A stretch of 64,000 nucleotides of DNA from Evernia prunastri. Lineage: Eukaryota > Ascomycota > Lecanoromycetes > Lecanorales > Parmeliaceae. Positions within the stretch are counted from its first letter, which is position 1, and every line of letters starts with the position of its first letter. The notes beneath the pieces were generated by a model. It was not told the DNA's origin, searched no databases, and saw only the letters and a list, made by a program, of their open reading frames with translations. The stretch lies in contig NKYR01000158.1 of NCBI GenBank assembly GCA_003184365.1, positions 1 through 64,000 of the forward strand, given 5' to 3'. Of this stretch, positions 11,185 through 24,397 are shown one piece after another. The position numbers were made by a program, and so were the translations under genes.

Positions 11185-14100
11185 ATGGTCTGATCCGTCA
11201 TCTGGTCGACCAGATTGCTCTTTGTGGTGAACAAGGTAAGCATTTTTCTCCTTCGGTGTTCGAGCTACCAGTGTCTTGCATGGATTCTTGAGTTTGTCTG
11301 CTTTCACCCACCGCACCATAAGACCATCTTGACATCTAAAGTTCTGATTTTTTTTCTTTCAAACCTTTGTCTTGGTTGTCGCAATTGCTCTCATACTTTT
11401 GCTGTTTCTGCATGCAAGCCTGTAGCGGTCGAAGCATCGGTCCTTTTTGTCTTCAGTAGCTAGAGAATATATGTACTTCTAGCTGCACACCTATTCCAGC
11501 CATGTTTCCACCAACGATTTTCGTTTGCTAATAGTGATCAGGAGCTTTACCTGTAGATTTCATTGCTCACGTCAAGAGCTATTACGTTGAAACGGTTGAA
11601 GACAATCAGAGTCTTGATCGACAAGATGCTATTCCTCATCCGGACATCACGTTCACCGTTGACAGGCCTTTTCTCGAGCAAGTCTGGAAGTGGCTTGTCA
11701 AAAATCCCGAGATTCGTTTAGGGAGCCATGCTGGACACAAGCAGCTAACCCTGTCTGAAGTGGAAGCACACAACGCTGCCATCAAGCAACCCGAGCAAGC
11801 GATCACCATCTCTCAGAATACCAACCATTCTGAAACCGGTGCTTCCTCACACGCAGATAACGCTCTTACGATCGTTCCAGATGGCGACACAACTCAGACT
11901 CAGCAAATCGCAGAAACAGCCGGTGCCGAAGCGACAGATGCTGCGATCCCTCAAGATTCGAAGTCCAATCCTGGGATCCGACTCTACGCTAGTGAGAACC
12001 GCATGTGGCACGCTCTAGCTGGGCACGGTCCCGACTTGAGTAAAATTAAGTCTTTCGACTTCGCATGCCTATCTATCATAGCCGCGTGTGGACCCAAGGG
12101 TATCTTGCAAAATGATCTCATCAGAATCAGCGGCCAAGATAAGCGTTCTCTCCCAGCGCGGACCGACCGTCTACGTAATGGTGGGTACGTTGAAAAAACC
12201 AACGTGTGTGTTCAGCTGTCCAACCCGACAAGAGCGCTACATACGAGCCGATGCACTCTGAAGCGCTTCGTCAAGAGCAATGTAGATCAGGAACAGCAGA
12301 GAAGCGATACAGGCCCTGCGCCGACCAAAAAAAGGAAACGCGCGAATAAAAAAAGTCAGAAGGATCAGGACAGCCAGACACAAGGACCATCATCTTCCAC
12401 GGTAGGCTCTGAAAGCGTGGCAGGCAAAGAGACATTGACAGGGAGTCGGGCAATCCCTTCGTGGACAGCAGATCGATCACTCAACAGCCAGATCTTTGAG
12501 CTTGTCGATCGGGCTGGCATCAAAGGCATGAGTATGGCTGTATGTTCACGCTTCCTCTCCCTTATAGCAAGCCACAGCAGGTCGCTGACATTATAACCAG
12601 AATATTAGGGATAACCTGATGGGTGACCATATCAGAAGACCTATCGACGAGTACGTCTTGCGGATGGCGGATTCCTGGCAACTATCACAGCCCCTGCATC
12701 TTCGTCACTTATCTCTCGTCAGAGATACTGTACTCAAGGGCAAGACTCAAACCTTCATCTATTACACATTTGAAAACTTCAAACGGCTAGTTGAAGGCGG
12801 TACAGCATTCTGGGAAGCTGTACAAACCATCCCCAGCGAAGTGACGAGGGGCAAGAACGTCGCTGCTGCATTAGACGCGAAGCCTGACGTGGATGAGTAT
12901 GGCTTCCCGATACTCGAGGAAAACCGATTCCAAGGGCGCCAGAATGATGCTACCCTTGAACAATGTGTCTCAGCACTCGAGATCGACCCTCTGCACATCG
13001 CTGCCAGGGATCCTGTCCTCCGAAAACAGGCTAAAAGCAGTCATGGTAAGCAGAACATTGATCGATAGCGTTTCGTTCTTGTTAATTGTGACCTAGGCAT
13101 TCGAAACAAAGGCCACCAACAACACTCTGTAACCATGGGTAACACATCAAGTCCCAAGAAAGCAGCATCAACGCTTTCCCAGACTGCGTCAACGAAAGCA
13201 CGAGTAACCGAGCCCCAGAATGTAGCGCTGTCAACGTCCTTCGGGGAAATGTCAACCACGACGCAGGTCCCTGAGCCCGAAAAGGTAGTAGTGTCCAAGG
13301 CTCCACGTGGAGTACCAGCTGAAGTGCAAAAGCTTTGCCTCCAGACTCAGAGGCGCAAACATATCAGAAAATTGGACCCAAAGCCACTGGGTCGACCGCG
13401 CAAATATCCCAAGACCGGCTTACCAGCCAACTTTGATACTCTGACTCCAGACGAAGTTGAGGACTTACATCGCTCCCAAGAAATGTTTGAAAAGTACGAG
13501 ATCACCAAGGTAGAGAAGGAAATTCTGCAGCGCGTTGAAGATGGAGAAGATGCTGTGGTAGTCGCCTACGAGGTTTTGGAGGAGAGGGATAAGTCACGCG
13601 AGCAAGAGGGAGATTTGCCACTTCCAAAGGCTTCTAGAGCCAAGATCCTTCACCGTTTTGCTGGGGAGCCAACGCCAGAACCAGACCCAGGCGCCGATGT
13701 CAACCCAGAGAGAGCAAAACCAAAGGGTCGACGTCGGAAGGACCCTCGATACCAGCCTTCGATAGCTGCCCATACTTATTTCGTCCCAGCCTTACGGAAG
13801 CAAGCCTCGCCAAAGGCAATAGATGCAGATTCAGAGATATTAACTCCAATCATTCCAACACGGACGCGGAAACGCGGGCAGCGTATGTCGGGCCTGGAGC
13901 CTACGATTTACCTCCCGTCCGTAGCTGCAGATTCTCGGCCGTACATTCGCCAGCATTCCTTGGTAATGGATATCTCGACCGCAGACACTTTGCAGAGCAC
14001 TGTCAAGCGTAAAGGAGGCCGACCAGCAAAGCCGAAGCAGCTATTGGACCCTCAGTCCAAGTCTACGCCCTCTATTGCCGCCCACTCAGTAACACCAAAT

Positions 14101-17100
14101 ACGGTGACTATAGCCAGAACAGGACAAAAGCGGAAACGAGCCGCGAGTGTATCGTTGGAGAACGACGAGGAACGTACAACACCACATGAGTACAAGTATC
14201 TTCCCTCAATTGCCGCCCATTCGGGCTCGTTTCTGCCACCCGACGGGTTAGATGTAGTCAGGGGAGGACAAAAGCGGAAACGAGCTGCGCACAGTTTCTC
14301 ACAACCCAGCGAGCACCACACGACATCAAGTGCTTCTTCAGCAGCAACACCAAACCCTTTTACTGAGCCCTCACGGGGAGCATCGCAAGCAAGACCAGAC
14401 ATGCAACTCCATGCGAGTAGTGAAGGAATGTACCCGGGCTGGGAGAAGTTCATGTCAAAATATTACCAACAGCAATTGGAGACGATTCCGAGGACTAACG
14501 TCGGTGTCTTCATCGGAAAGACTACTCCTCGGAGAAAGAGGCCTTGCGAACCTCGAGACTTTCGGCCTACACATTTCAAGCTTGCCGTCTTCAAATCCAC
14601 TCGATTGAGCGACTTGAATTGGTTCGTGAAGGAAGTCGCAGCCTCTGAGCAGAGCTCTCGTTTAGGGAGCAGAACTCAGACGCCGATGCCCCAGGTTGCC
14701 GAGTCAGCCTTTAAACCATATACCCAGTCAATGTCAGAAGGTCAGCCAGAAATTTCAGGGCCAACGATCTTACCGTCGTCTGCATCTTCTGACTCATCTT
14801 GCCCGCCAACATCTACCTATGTCTCCCCATACGCTGATGTCGCTGGAACCAAAAGAAAGCGCACAACTTCTCCGCAGCCTACTCGTGGACCAGCTCCATT
14901 TGATCCTTTCTCTGCAAGTTTGTATAGTAGACACTCGTCGCCGACTGCGAAATCTTTTCCACCCACCAGCAAACCAAGCAAACTTTCAGAAATGGAAGCA
15001 CTGTCCCCAGCCATTGACCAAGTCCATGAAAATTCTATCATCGACGATCAAGCGCCTGTTGGTACTCCAGAGACGCATCCAGATACGAAAGATTCGGGCG
15101 AGCTGATTCATGATGGTTCTGTCCTCGACGATTCAAAAACCATGCAGAGCGAAGTTGCCGCAAGCCACGACACGCAGACATCTAAGTCTTCGACCCGGAA
15201 AGCCAGCAGAATTTCGAACAGGCAGTCGATTAATAAGATAAGCAGGCGAGGAGGTTCTACTGCAGTGTTACGGAAAAACATCATAATGGACATCGTAGAC
15301 AAATGCGAGGGCGTCTTTCCAAGTCATAGAGAGATGAGTTTGCCTTTTGCCGCCGAATGGAAACGAAGAGGGCAAGAAGGAACGCCAGAGGTGAAAACCA
15401 TAAGCAATGCTGTCAATGCATTGATCACAGAGAAGAGACTCCGACAGATCACCTTCACCGCTCAGACCAAACATGGAATTACCGTTACCAAAAATATGCT
15501 CACTCTGCCCACTATCGAGACTACTGATCCCAAGGTGAAAGACACCCAGACAAACATGGTGGCTTATCATCCGAGAAATTTCGTTCCTTTGGCTGTATTG
15601 CCATCACGGGATTATCAAAGTACAGAAGTCCGCAATAACAAGATTAATGGCCAAGAAGCTATTGGCAAAACGACTGAGAAAACATTACAAGACTTGTCTG
15701 AGCTCGAGCCTGCCGAGTTACGCCGACTCGACCTAGCCAAGAAGTCAATGGATGGGAAAGATAAAGCTGCAATGGCTAGGCTGAGAGCACTGAAAGGAGA
15801 AGATCAGCAGGACGCACCTAGTCCTGGTACAAAGAAGCTGTCAAAACCTACCTCAAAACGCCCAGATGGAAGGCGAGGGCAAAAGCGTGTCGAACGTCTG
15901 GCCAGCATCAAGAAACCCGCACGATCACAGCTGTCTCCGTTGGAAACTACTGCCGCCAATCCAGTCAGCAAGTCCGATTCTTTGTTATGGCTACCATCAC
16001 ACTATGCTTTCTCGGACATCAACTATGAGGGACGAAGACCAACGGTCCACATAGCGGCGGCCGAGAACGATATGCGACTTGGCACGCTCGAAGCCCCAGT
16101 ACCTCTTGATTCCAGCGACCAGGCCAGACAACGCATTCGAAAGATGGCTGAAAATGCTGCCCTAATTGAACGCAAGCAAGCGCTGGTCAATTCTACCAGG
16201 CCTTCCTTACCCTACACCAATATCAATGCTAGTCTGTCCGAGTCTCCATATGCCCCAGTGCGCGATCTAGGACTGAAGCGAGTTGCTCTAGAGGAGATGA
16301 ACCAACTGCCTCCGACTTCGAATAATATGCGGCGTGGGAGTCTAAGCACTACAGCATCTCCGTCCTCCGAGTCACCCTCATCTCGCGTTGCTACTTGGCC
16401 AGCGCTTGCCCATGCAGAAGGTCTTGGAACGTCGTCTCGGCAAAGTCTACTAGTCAGCTTCATGGATCCCGTCCACTACCTCCACCGCCCCACTGGCACA
16501 TTCTCGGTCACCTTCTCAGGGCTTCGACCTCCCCGGAAGATCATTGCTAACTGCGGTACGACTTTAGATCCCCATGCTGCAAGTATCAAAACAGTACAAC
16601 CATGTGGTTCGTATCGTAGGTATACTCGGCCGCCGTCGCTGCAGAATTCCGGAAATACGGAAAAGGCGCTGTTCGATGAAAAAGTGGATGTCTTGTTGAG
16701 GCGGGAGCTTGAAGCAAATGAGTTACACGATGTTCACCTCATGGGCTGGCCGTTTGTCAACCATGTGTTTTCACACGCTCATGAAACTGTCGAGGTGGTA
16801 GAGGCTGACATGGAAGTTGCAAAGCAAGTCACCGTGAGCCTGAAAAGCGGCCGCCTCATGTCCAAGCCTTTCTCCGGGAAGAACGACTCCAGGCGAAGAA
16901 TAGACAACAGCATATTCAGCACTGGTAGTAGAGGCATCGATCAAGCAGCGACTGAAACTCGGAAACCGCTCAAGCGCCGCCGTTTGACAGCTTTAGTGGG
17001 AAAGAGGACTCGAGACGAGGCTTCAGTACCAGTGGAGTTGGATCAAGAACAGAGACCCACCAAGCTCCGTAGACTACGCGGGCCACGGCAAGCAAAGCCT

Positions 17101-18474
17101 CTCGGCGAGAATGGCGAGAAACGCCTACTCACTGCCGTGACGGTCATCCGGGCGTTGACGGGAGGGCTCGATAAACGTATTGACTGGGTACTTGTTGCTA
17201 AGGTTTTCGAGCCAACATACACCCAAATGTTTGTCCACAGCCGCTGGAATTTCACGCTGCAAAAATATAAGCTTGGTTTGCCCAAGCTGGAGTCAGACTT
17301 TCAGAGCATCTTTGCAAGCGCGTACGAGGAGGGTACAGTGCCTGCCATTGACTATGACAATCTGGAAAACTATGACTGGAAGTGGCTTGTTGAATGGACA
17401 ATGGCCAGCATTGGAACATCTACGCAGTCGTTACCCGAACTTCCAGCGGAGCGATCTGAGTTTGACCGCCTATACACGTTGGACGAGATGACAACTAACC
17501 AGATAAACGAGGTCTATGAGATCGACGGCTCCTCCACCTTGGCTAAGAGGACAAAGGTTTTGCATAGAGACCCCTATGTCTTGCCTCTTATTCGAAAACG
17601 ACAAGGTGTGCAACGAGAAGATGCACAAAATCTCACCATTGCAAAATCTTGGATCCGCGCCAACATCATGACGCCCGAGTCCACCTATAACCCCTCTGTG
17701 GCCCGCGCCAAGCTCTCGACGTTTCCAGACCACACGGTCGAAGATGCTCTTAAGCAGCTTCTACTTGATCGTGTCCTTTCTCAAGAGAATAAAGGGCGCC
17801 TTGTCCCCGGCCGCAACTACGATATTAGTGATTTTCTTGTCTCCCGTCTCAAGAAGAATCTGCATCCTGCTCATTTTCACCGAGCGGCGGCTTACAAGCA
17901 GCAACTCGATCAGGACTTTCAGGAGAAAGGCTTCGCCAAACACTCATACGCCGCTGACGACGGCGACATGATGGTTATTTTCAACCTCCAAGCAAATCAA
18001 CGTATAAAGATCGTGCCAATTGATGTACCGATGAATAAATGGGGCCAGACTGATGGTGGCTATGAGACACGGCAGATGGATAAACGGCGGTTGGATTTCA
18101 GTCTCGAGCTTCGGCCTTCGCCTACCTACATGTATGGGAACCCGCTGCATCCCCTTCCGGCACCGCCATCTCAGCACCTGCAAGATCCGATGGCGAAGAT
18201 CCCGCTATGGTACGATATTCATGGCGGCCTCGTGCCAATCATGTGGGAGATGGCTCTCGCGGCGGTCGTGGCTGTACTGGCGGTAAGACCTGGTGTTGGG
18301 GCGTCGGAGTTGGAGAAAGTCATGAGGCCGGCTATGGAGGTTTGGGAGCTGCAAGACGTCCTTGAATGGCTGGTCATTGCAAAAGCTGCGAAGAAAGTCG
18401 GCCAAGGGTTCAGTGTCGCGGATGAGTGGTGGTGGTTGGCTTTGGGGACTGGCGAGGACGGTAAGGAGTGGTAG
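11169..18474 (+). CDS. TFC3: TFIIIC largest subunit (tau138 / Sfc3), B-block DNA-binding protein
   Basis: Component of the RNA polymerase III initiation factor TFIIIC, which recognises the B box of tRNA genes in the nucleus. Four exons give about 2295 aa: 11169-11235, 11542-12539, 12601-13045, 13097-18474. The N-terminus MAKSLDGLIRHLVDQIALCG and the WKWLVKNPEIRLG motif after intron 1 are typical of the family, as are winged-helix B-block-like segments (GPKGILQNDLIRISG; ADSWQLSQPLHLRHL). The middle is disordered and very basic, with AT-hook-like LGRPRKYPK and GGRPAKPK and four spaced copies of a PS[IV]AA[HD] motif (nt 13752-14225). The C-terminal part is globular (LTGGLDKRIDWVLVAKVFE). Intron 1 is 306 bp, long for this window; the other two are 61 and 51 bp. 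The chain is longer than yeast Tfc3 as I recall it, mainly through the disordered middle. Confidence 0.93.
13752..14225 (+). repeat. Degenerate PS[IV]AA[HD] repeats with basic AT-hook-like linkers in TFC3
   Basis: Four spaced protein-level copies are visible: QPSIAAHT, LPSVAADS, TPSIAAHS and LPSIAAHS. They are interleaved with basic blocks (KGRRRKD, TRKRGQR, GGRPAKPK, GQKRKRA twice). These look like short linear motifs in a disordered region rather than a folded domain. Confidence 0.7.
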
Positions 18475-19574
18475 TCAGGCGAAGGTGTGGAAAAGAAAAG
18501 TGGGAGAGAAGAAGAAGGTCGAAAAGAGATAGAGCAGAGGAGGATGTCCAAGATGTGATTATGATGACATTGACGGAACGATACTTGCATTGTGCATGGC
18601 CTCCGGAAGGCTAATGTCTAGATGCTACATCTGCGTTCATTTGGAAGTTGAGGATTTCACCTTTGGTTGATACCCATTTTAGATCGAAAGCTGGCAACAG
18701 ACACGGCATTGGCGGAATGTCGAACGATAGATGTGTTACATAGAATATGCCAATACAAGTAATGATCTTTGTTCTCATTTGCTAGCTCCGCGGTGCAAAC
18801 TTTGTACGTCGAGAACCAGACTCGGTTGGAATCCCTGGGGCTCTGTGTTCTTCAGGGCATGCAGCCCGCCCCACATGTGCAGAGATCCACTATTCGTCAG
18901 TGATATTCAATTGCACTGGGTTCGATTGATAATGGCGCTGATACAATGGTGGAGCGGTTTCCTTCGTCTCTCCCACTGCAAGAGGGACAGATATGGATCA
19001 TTTCTGCTCCCATGCCAACGTTCCTCCCTTTCCTTTCTGATTCTAATGGCATGCGACAATAGATTGTCTCAGTCTACTATCTAGGACATTCCATCAACGG
19101 CTTCCACCCTTGGTGACTTAGGACTACCGCAGAGACACAAGATGGCCGCAAATATTGTCTCGGGTGCCCAGTGGGTTTCATCCAATGAACGGTTCTATGC
19201 TACTTGCATCGTCTTGTTAATTTCGGGAGAAGGGTGGGATAGGAAAGGTTGGCTTGCATGTTTCGAGTAAAACTCGTGGACAGATGCTATTTCAGACATG
19301 ATTACGTATAACAGCAGGCCATTCATTACCGCAAAGGATGGAAGTTGCAATGGAGTAGAAATCCAAAGCAAAGGTTTCCTCTTAGGTTAAATATTCCTCA
19401 TGCATGTTGCAAACTGTTTGTATTTGGCATCCCAAAGCCTTCGATCCAAATGTGCTGAGATTACTGCAAGAATGGTAATTTCCAATGTTCAACTCATCGA
19501 GCCATAAGATGGACCATTGGGCCCGCATATCGCTTCCCAACGCATGCTCCTGGTCCGACGCTCGCACAGGTGCT
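18475..19574. other. Intergenic, no supported gene
   Basis: This 1.1-kb spacer lies between two convergent genes. A 117-aa open frame (18731-19084, +) is Cys/Leu-rich and resembles nothing I know, so it is not called. No RNA gene or repeat was recognised. Confidence 0.5.
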
Positions 19575-19928
19575 TCAATCCTGGATCAACCTCAACTGAG
19601 CCATCGCCATCACAGGTTGCACAACCCTAACGTCCCAACCCGCGCGGTCCATGCCGATGTCGTACCGCAGGATCCGTTTCAGCTCGTCCGGCTCCTTCCT
19701 CGCCATGTCCTTTGCTCGGACCCACGTGGGATGCTCAGTGTCGTGCAGGTGGAGGTAGGTAGATTTGACCTCCTGCGTCGCTATCCCCTGCGGGAGCCGG
19801 TGGAGCTGGTTCAGCAACGAGGCGACTTTCCATGTCTTGGGGCTGACGTAGATGTAGTAAAGACTGAGGCGGAAGAGGGTGTTTGGGGACAGGTCCATGC
19901 AGGGTTTGTAGACCAAAGATTCTGCCAT
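19575..19928 (-). CDS. Small protein of unknown function
   Basis: Predicted 117-aa protein starting MAESLVYKPCMDLSPNTLFR. I do not recognise the family. It has no signal peptide or clear membrane segment, is rich in Leu, Arg and Tyr, and appears globular and mostly helical. The frame is open further upstream to 20249, but that extension is low in protein-like character (poly-polar, Cys/Asn/His), so the internal ATG at 19928 is preferred. It lies alone between TFC3 (convergent) and the E2 gene on the same strand. It is called because composition and codon use look coding; it could still be spurious. Confidence 0.5.
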   Translation of the reverse strand: MAESLVYKPCMDLSPNTLFRLSLYYIYVSPKTWKVASLLNQLHRLPQGIATQEVKSTYLHLHDTEHPTWVRAKDMARKEPDELKRILRYDIGMDRAGWDVRVVQPVMAMAQLRLIQD

Positions 19929-20910
19929 GACTGGTCTCGTTGGGTGTGGGCTTGGATATTGCAGTTCAGAGTGGTGTAGGGTTTGCAAGATGAAGTTGAG
20001 GAGAGAAAGCGGACTGAACTTGTCAAGGAGACACTGATATATATGAGCCTTCGAAAGTGTTAGGCAGGGAGTGTTATTGTGCTGATCATTGAGGTCTGAC
20101 CTATTATCGGAATTTCCATAAAACGTACAGTGACTGACGGTGTTCTGTATTCGGCCCTTTGAGACAGCTAACTCATTCGCTGCCTTGGGCATAACACATA
20201 TTGCCGTCGCCACGTGTGTCTGACTCCACCCCAGTGGCCAACGAAACACTTTATGGACCAGTATAGTGACTCAAGGTCAAACAACGTTTAGAGCTCATGT
20301 CTTTGATTGATGGGATTTTCGGCGATTCGAGCCTTTTAGAGGCTTAGCAACGTTGCGGACCTGGATATTGAGTGAATGACTGTCATAAAAGCTCATAATC
20401 ATTAGATCGGCCCTTGCACAAGTGGAGGTATGAAGACTCGACATGAGGAAGCTGTGGCTGCTAAGGATCCGCCTCCCTTGAAAATGTGGCTCCAGTTGGG
20501 TTCTGCTTCGCTTCATCGAGCTAAGTACAAGGTACTCTACCCAATAGTGGCCTGATCCAGCCGTGCACCTTATGAATATGTCTGAATGTGTTATTCTTGA
20601 GCATCTATGACATGGATGGTATCAGCCCTCGCCGCGGGCTATAGAGATCATGTTACATGAAGAGTCATTGCGGATAGCGTCTTCACTGTCTTTTGAGAAG
20701 GAGAAAGAGAGAGAGAGGGTTTCTGTGTTGACAAAGTGGGATGTTTCACTCGACGTCTTGTGTCGTGTGTCTGATCAGGAAAACGTGTCATGGGTCAAGC
20801 TCGATACTGTTAATCACGCATTGTTGCTCCCAACACTCCTAACCTGTAAAGATACCACCTAGCCGTAACCTGGTATAATGCAACTCCTTGCCTTGTAGAC
20901 CCCGAAACTC
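19929..20910. other. Intergenic, no supported gene
   Basis: This region contains the upstream region of the small minus-strand gene and the 3' end of the E2 gene. A GA-rich tract (AGAAAGAGAGAGAGAGGG) lies near 20702-20719. The open frames here are short and unlike proteins. Confidence 0.45.
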
Positions 20911-21915
20911 TCAAAGAAGAATCTTCTTGACAACCATAATCGCTAGAGCAGCCACAAGCCCAGTAATAGCTTTATCAACCCATGCTGGGACACCATCCGA
21001 TTGGGCTTGTGGAGGCGTGTGAGAAGCCGAGGCGACGGGCAGTGTCCTTCTAGCATGGATACCCTCCGGTGGTGACGAAGTCGGAGGTAGTAGTGAGGCC
21101 GCCGAAGCACTGGCAGATGAAGGATCCGATGCAGGCGAAGAAGCAACCTGCCTAACTTTGTCCTCCGCCATATCTTTACTCTCCGCAGCAGCCATCTGAT
21201 CCCTGAAGCCAAATTTCAACTCTTCGGGCACGACATGCTCACTTTCTTTTCTCTCCCCGGCCTGACCGCCTTCTTCTCTCAATATTTCCTCATTGCTCCT
21301 TCCTCCACAGCCTTTACAGGTCCAATTCTTACTCTCATCAGCCAGTCTTCTTCTCTCCTTCTCTGGCAAATCCATTCCTCCCACTTGACCCTTGGCATCT
21401 CCCTCCATGAATGCTCTTAAGGCCCATAGTGCCGTACGGATACCCCATGCCCTTTATTATTTCCGGAGTCAGCATATATGTTCTGGGACCAACTTGGAGT
21501 CATGAAGCATGTCCGAAAGTATTTGACTCTTACGACATGCCTTACAACTCAAAATGCAATATGAACCAGGAAGAAACGGCTCGGAAAACATGACTCACGG
21601 CTGCCACGTCTCTTCATGGTGTCCGCTGATACTCAGACAGATCTCGCGGTTTACTTCGAATCTACCTGAGGGGGTGAGGAAGCGGAAGGATGGTGGCCGC
21701 AGAGGGTATGTCGGAGGCAGTATTATACGACCATGGTATGCACCCTGGCTGTAAGGTGTTGACGGAGGGCCTTGGAGGGTAAAGTGCCATTCAAACAAAT
21801 TCGATTCGAGAGGAGCAGCGTGTAGAGTCGGGTCAGGATTGCTAGAAAGTTCGGTTGCCTCTTTCAGGATGCGTTTTATGGTGGGTGATTTGGTGTTGAA
21901 AGTTGGAAGAGCCAT
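20911..21915 (-). CDS. UBE2J1: Ubiquitin-conjugating enzyme E2 J1/Ubc6-like, ER tail-anchored
   Basis: E2 enzyme expected to act in ER-associated degradation, passing ubiquitin to ER-membrane E3 ligases. Two exons on the minus strand, 21915-21599 and 21451-20911, give 285 aa. The intron is 147 bp, with donor GTGAGT and a CTGAC branch point. The UBC fold is clear: PTIKRILKEATEL, FEWHFTLQGP, YHGRIILPPTYPLRPPSF, then the catalytic motif EICLSISGHHEETWQP with the active-site Cys just after EI, and WGIRTALWALRAFM completed across the splice. A CKGCGG motif follows the fold, as in UBE2J1. The linker is Ser/Ala/Pro-rich, and the C-terminus ends AITGLVAALAIMVVKKILL, a tail anchor. The ATG at 21915 is used because the upstream in-frame codon is TTG. 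Confidence 0.93.
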
Positions 21916-22690
21916 GGTCAAAGATGATAAAGAACAAGTCGCTCAAAGCCTTGTTGGGTAACAATTATGGATACTTCTAAAATCGTATAGGTGAGGGGAG
22001 CGCATTTTTGCATTGTATTAATGTGGCCTTCCGTGTCCGTATCTTGACACGGGTCAGGCCAACTTTATCACTACTGTGTAACCCTAGTCTTTTCTGATGC
22101 TTCTAAACCTCAGCCAATCTAAGTTTTAGCGCCTGAAATAATACGTTTAGTAGGAGCAGAAATACATAGACTAATAAAGAAGAAATCCTCTGTCTACAAG
22201 ACAACCACGCTGAAGATTAAGAATTGTGTATCTCTTGAGGGTAACGATCATTTATTTTATTCAATTATATCATACCTAGTTAAAGAAAAGTGATACGTGT
22301 GTTGTTGATTTGCCTTCGTGATGGACTTAGGAGATTTCATCTGCGATTGAAAAGGAAGCTAATGGTTATGTTCGTATTAAGACTTAGCGTTGGCTGAGGG
22401 TGCTTCTAAACCTCAGCCCACCCTCACGGTAATATTACCGGGGAGACATTAGGCCGATATAGCCGCCCTGCTCTGATTAGTAAGATCCTCCCATAGTAAT
22501 TTGAGCAGCACATCTACCGGGTTAATTGGCATATAAAATAGATATCATATAGCCTAAACAAGCGTTTTGAGGCCGTTTGGAACCATACTTTGTATATAAT
22601 ATAGCCTTATAACGATGTGATATTATATAACCTGAGGCGCTAGTAATTATTCTTACTAAGCTTGCTATGATTAATCAGAGACACGGAGTA
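21916..22690. other. Transition zone from genic DNA to the AT-rich island
   Basis: Promoter side of the E2 gene, then sequence of intermediate composition. An 18-nt direct repeat (TGCTTCTAAACCTCAGCC) occurs near 22097 and 22401. The second copy lies within a GGCTGAGG...CCTCAGCC hairpin. No gene was seen. Confidence 0.5.
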
Positions 22691-23010
22691 ACGCCCACCA
22701 AAATAGAAAGCTGCAGTAGTGTCTTTCTTCATATACATTTTCTGTCTAAACTATATCTAAATTAGTTAATTGCTTTATATCAAGAGATACGAAAAAGCGC
22801 TCTATCAAAATAGAGACTGCAGCAACATATCGAGCGTCTTTCTTTTCATAAATCTTCTATTTAAATCAATCGATTACTTATAACACGAGAATATCGAGAA
22901 ACGCTCTATCAAAATAGAAGTTACAGAAGGTAATAAAACGAATTTCTTCTCATATATCTTTTAGATTAATGAATTTCGTATAAAAGAATTCTTCTTTGAT
23001 AGAAGACATA
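22690..23010. repeat. Degenerate tandem repeat, about three units of 107-114 bp
   Basis: The landmark CAAAATAG recurs at 22699, 22806 and 22920, each time preceded by GC..C-type sequence and followed by CTGCAG/TTACAG and TTTCTT-CATA blocks. The spacings are 107 and 114 bp. It lies at the left edge of the RIP-affected island and encodes nothing. Confidence 0.65.
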
Positions 23011-24304
23011 AAGATATACGTCTGAAATCTTTGACAGAAGATATAAAGACACGCGCCTGAAATGGTTACAAATATCGTAAATTTCTTAGTCAAATGAATA
23101 TTCTTCTTCTGTTCTTTCTTCACAGAGCTATACTAATAATAACTTCTTCACACGTATCTCAAGATCTCTCAATATTAGCAGTCAGTCTATCTTCTTTCAA
23201 ATGCAATATATTTGATATTCTTATAAAGAAGTTTAGCGAGATCACTCGACTTAGACTCGATTTACACTTGAAATCTCTGAAACTTCGCAGTGTTAAAAGA
23301 GTTCGTATACAAAAATCGAGATAAGAGAAGAATCAATCGAAGTCGTTCGTACTTCTTATACTGTCACTATCATAATTTAAATTCGAATCACAATTACGAT
23401 CTTTTAATATATGATTTAAATTATATAATTCTATTATCGAGAAGAAAGCTCTTTTCGTCGAGTTTGAGACTCAACGCGCTACATAAATAGTAGATTAATT
23501 AGCTTAATTCGACTAAAATAATCTTAAAAATAGACGACGTATATCTTATATAAGAGAGATTAAATTAAACGCTATTAGTTATTGAAAAAATAATTAGATA
23601 TTAAACAAAAAAATAGATAAGTTACGATCTTTTATCTTTTACGCTGCGACTCAAAATTTCAAGATTATTATATTTATACTTAGAAACTAATTTCTTTATT
23701 AATCGAATATCGAAGATATAAAGAAGAATACTCGTCGAAATCGTGTATATTTCGTCAAATTTTCAGAGCTTAAAGCGACTCTTATAGAGACTTTTTTGAC
23801 TATTAGAGATTACGACATAGATATTAGTTATCGATGATTTGTATAGTAAGCAAAGATAATCTATAAGAGTCTATATTCTACTCTAATATATAAATTATTT
23901 GATCAACTCACTATATATAATAACTTTAGATTTTCAAGTAATTGATTTTAGACGTATAGAAAAAGAATTAAAATATTACTACGACGAGATATTAAGAAGT
24001 TTTAAAAAGTTCGCTTGAAATTCTTTATTGATTTATATAAGAATTGCTAATAAATCTATTCAGACTCTCGAGGATTATCGCGACCAAATCGTTAATTGAC
24101 TACAATTTAATCGTCGTAATTCGTAATCTACGTCTAATTAGCTATCTCTATATAATAAAAAACGATACGAGTCAAGCGATATTAAAAATATAAATCAAAT
24201 ATTAATTTTATACGAGTTCTTAAACGATATTATCTACGATCTAAAGAAAGTCGATATCGTACGACTGAAAGAGATTAAATTCGATTAAAATAAACGATAT
24301 ACTA
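23010..24304. mobile_element. RIP-degraded repeat relic, unidentified
   Basis: Very AT-rich, with retained CG dinucleotides and few CA/TG, and stops in all frames. The composition and its place in the island argue for a repeat copy destroyed by RIP. I could not recognise a protein family. Confidence 0.5.
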
Positions 24305-24396
24305 TGTTACGGACGTACCCTAGGTGTCAGGCACATAGGGAGTGTTTATGGCTATGTGTCTAGCACATAGAGGGTTTATTGGTTATTGACACATTC
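24305..24396. mobile_element. LTR family A fragment, truncated at an undetermined base
   Basis: Begins TGTTACGGACGTACCC and runs almost identically to the LTR at 43851 for about 92 bp, then stops at the N at 24397. Normal base composition shows that it escaped RIP. Beyond the N the sequence is from a different element. Confidence 0.8.
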
Positions 24397-24397
24397 N

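Noticed and set aside
22097..22418. 18-nt direct repeats with a hairpin as possible Helitron ends
   Set aside because: No TC start, CTRR end or Rep/helicase remnant could be found.
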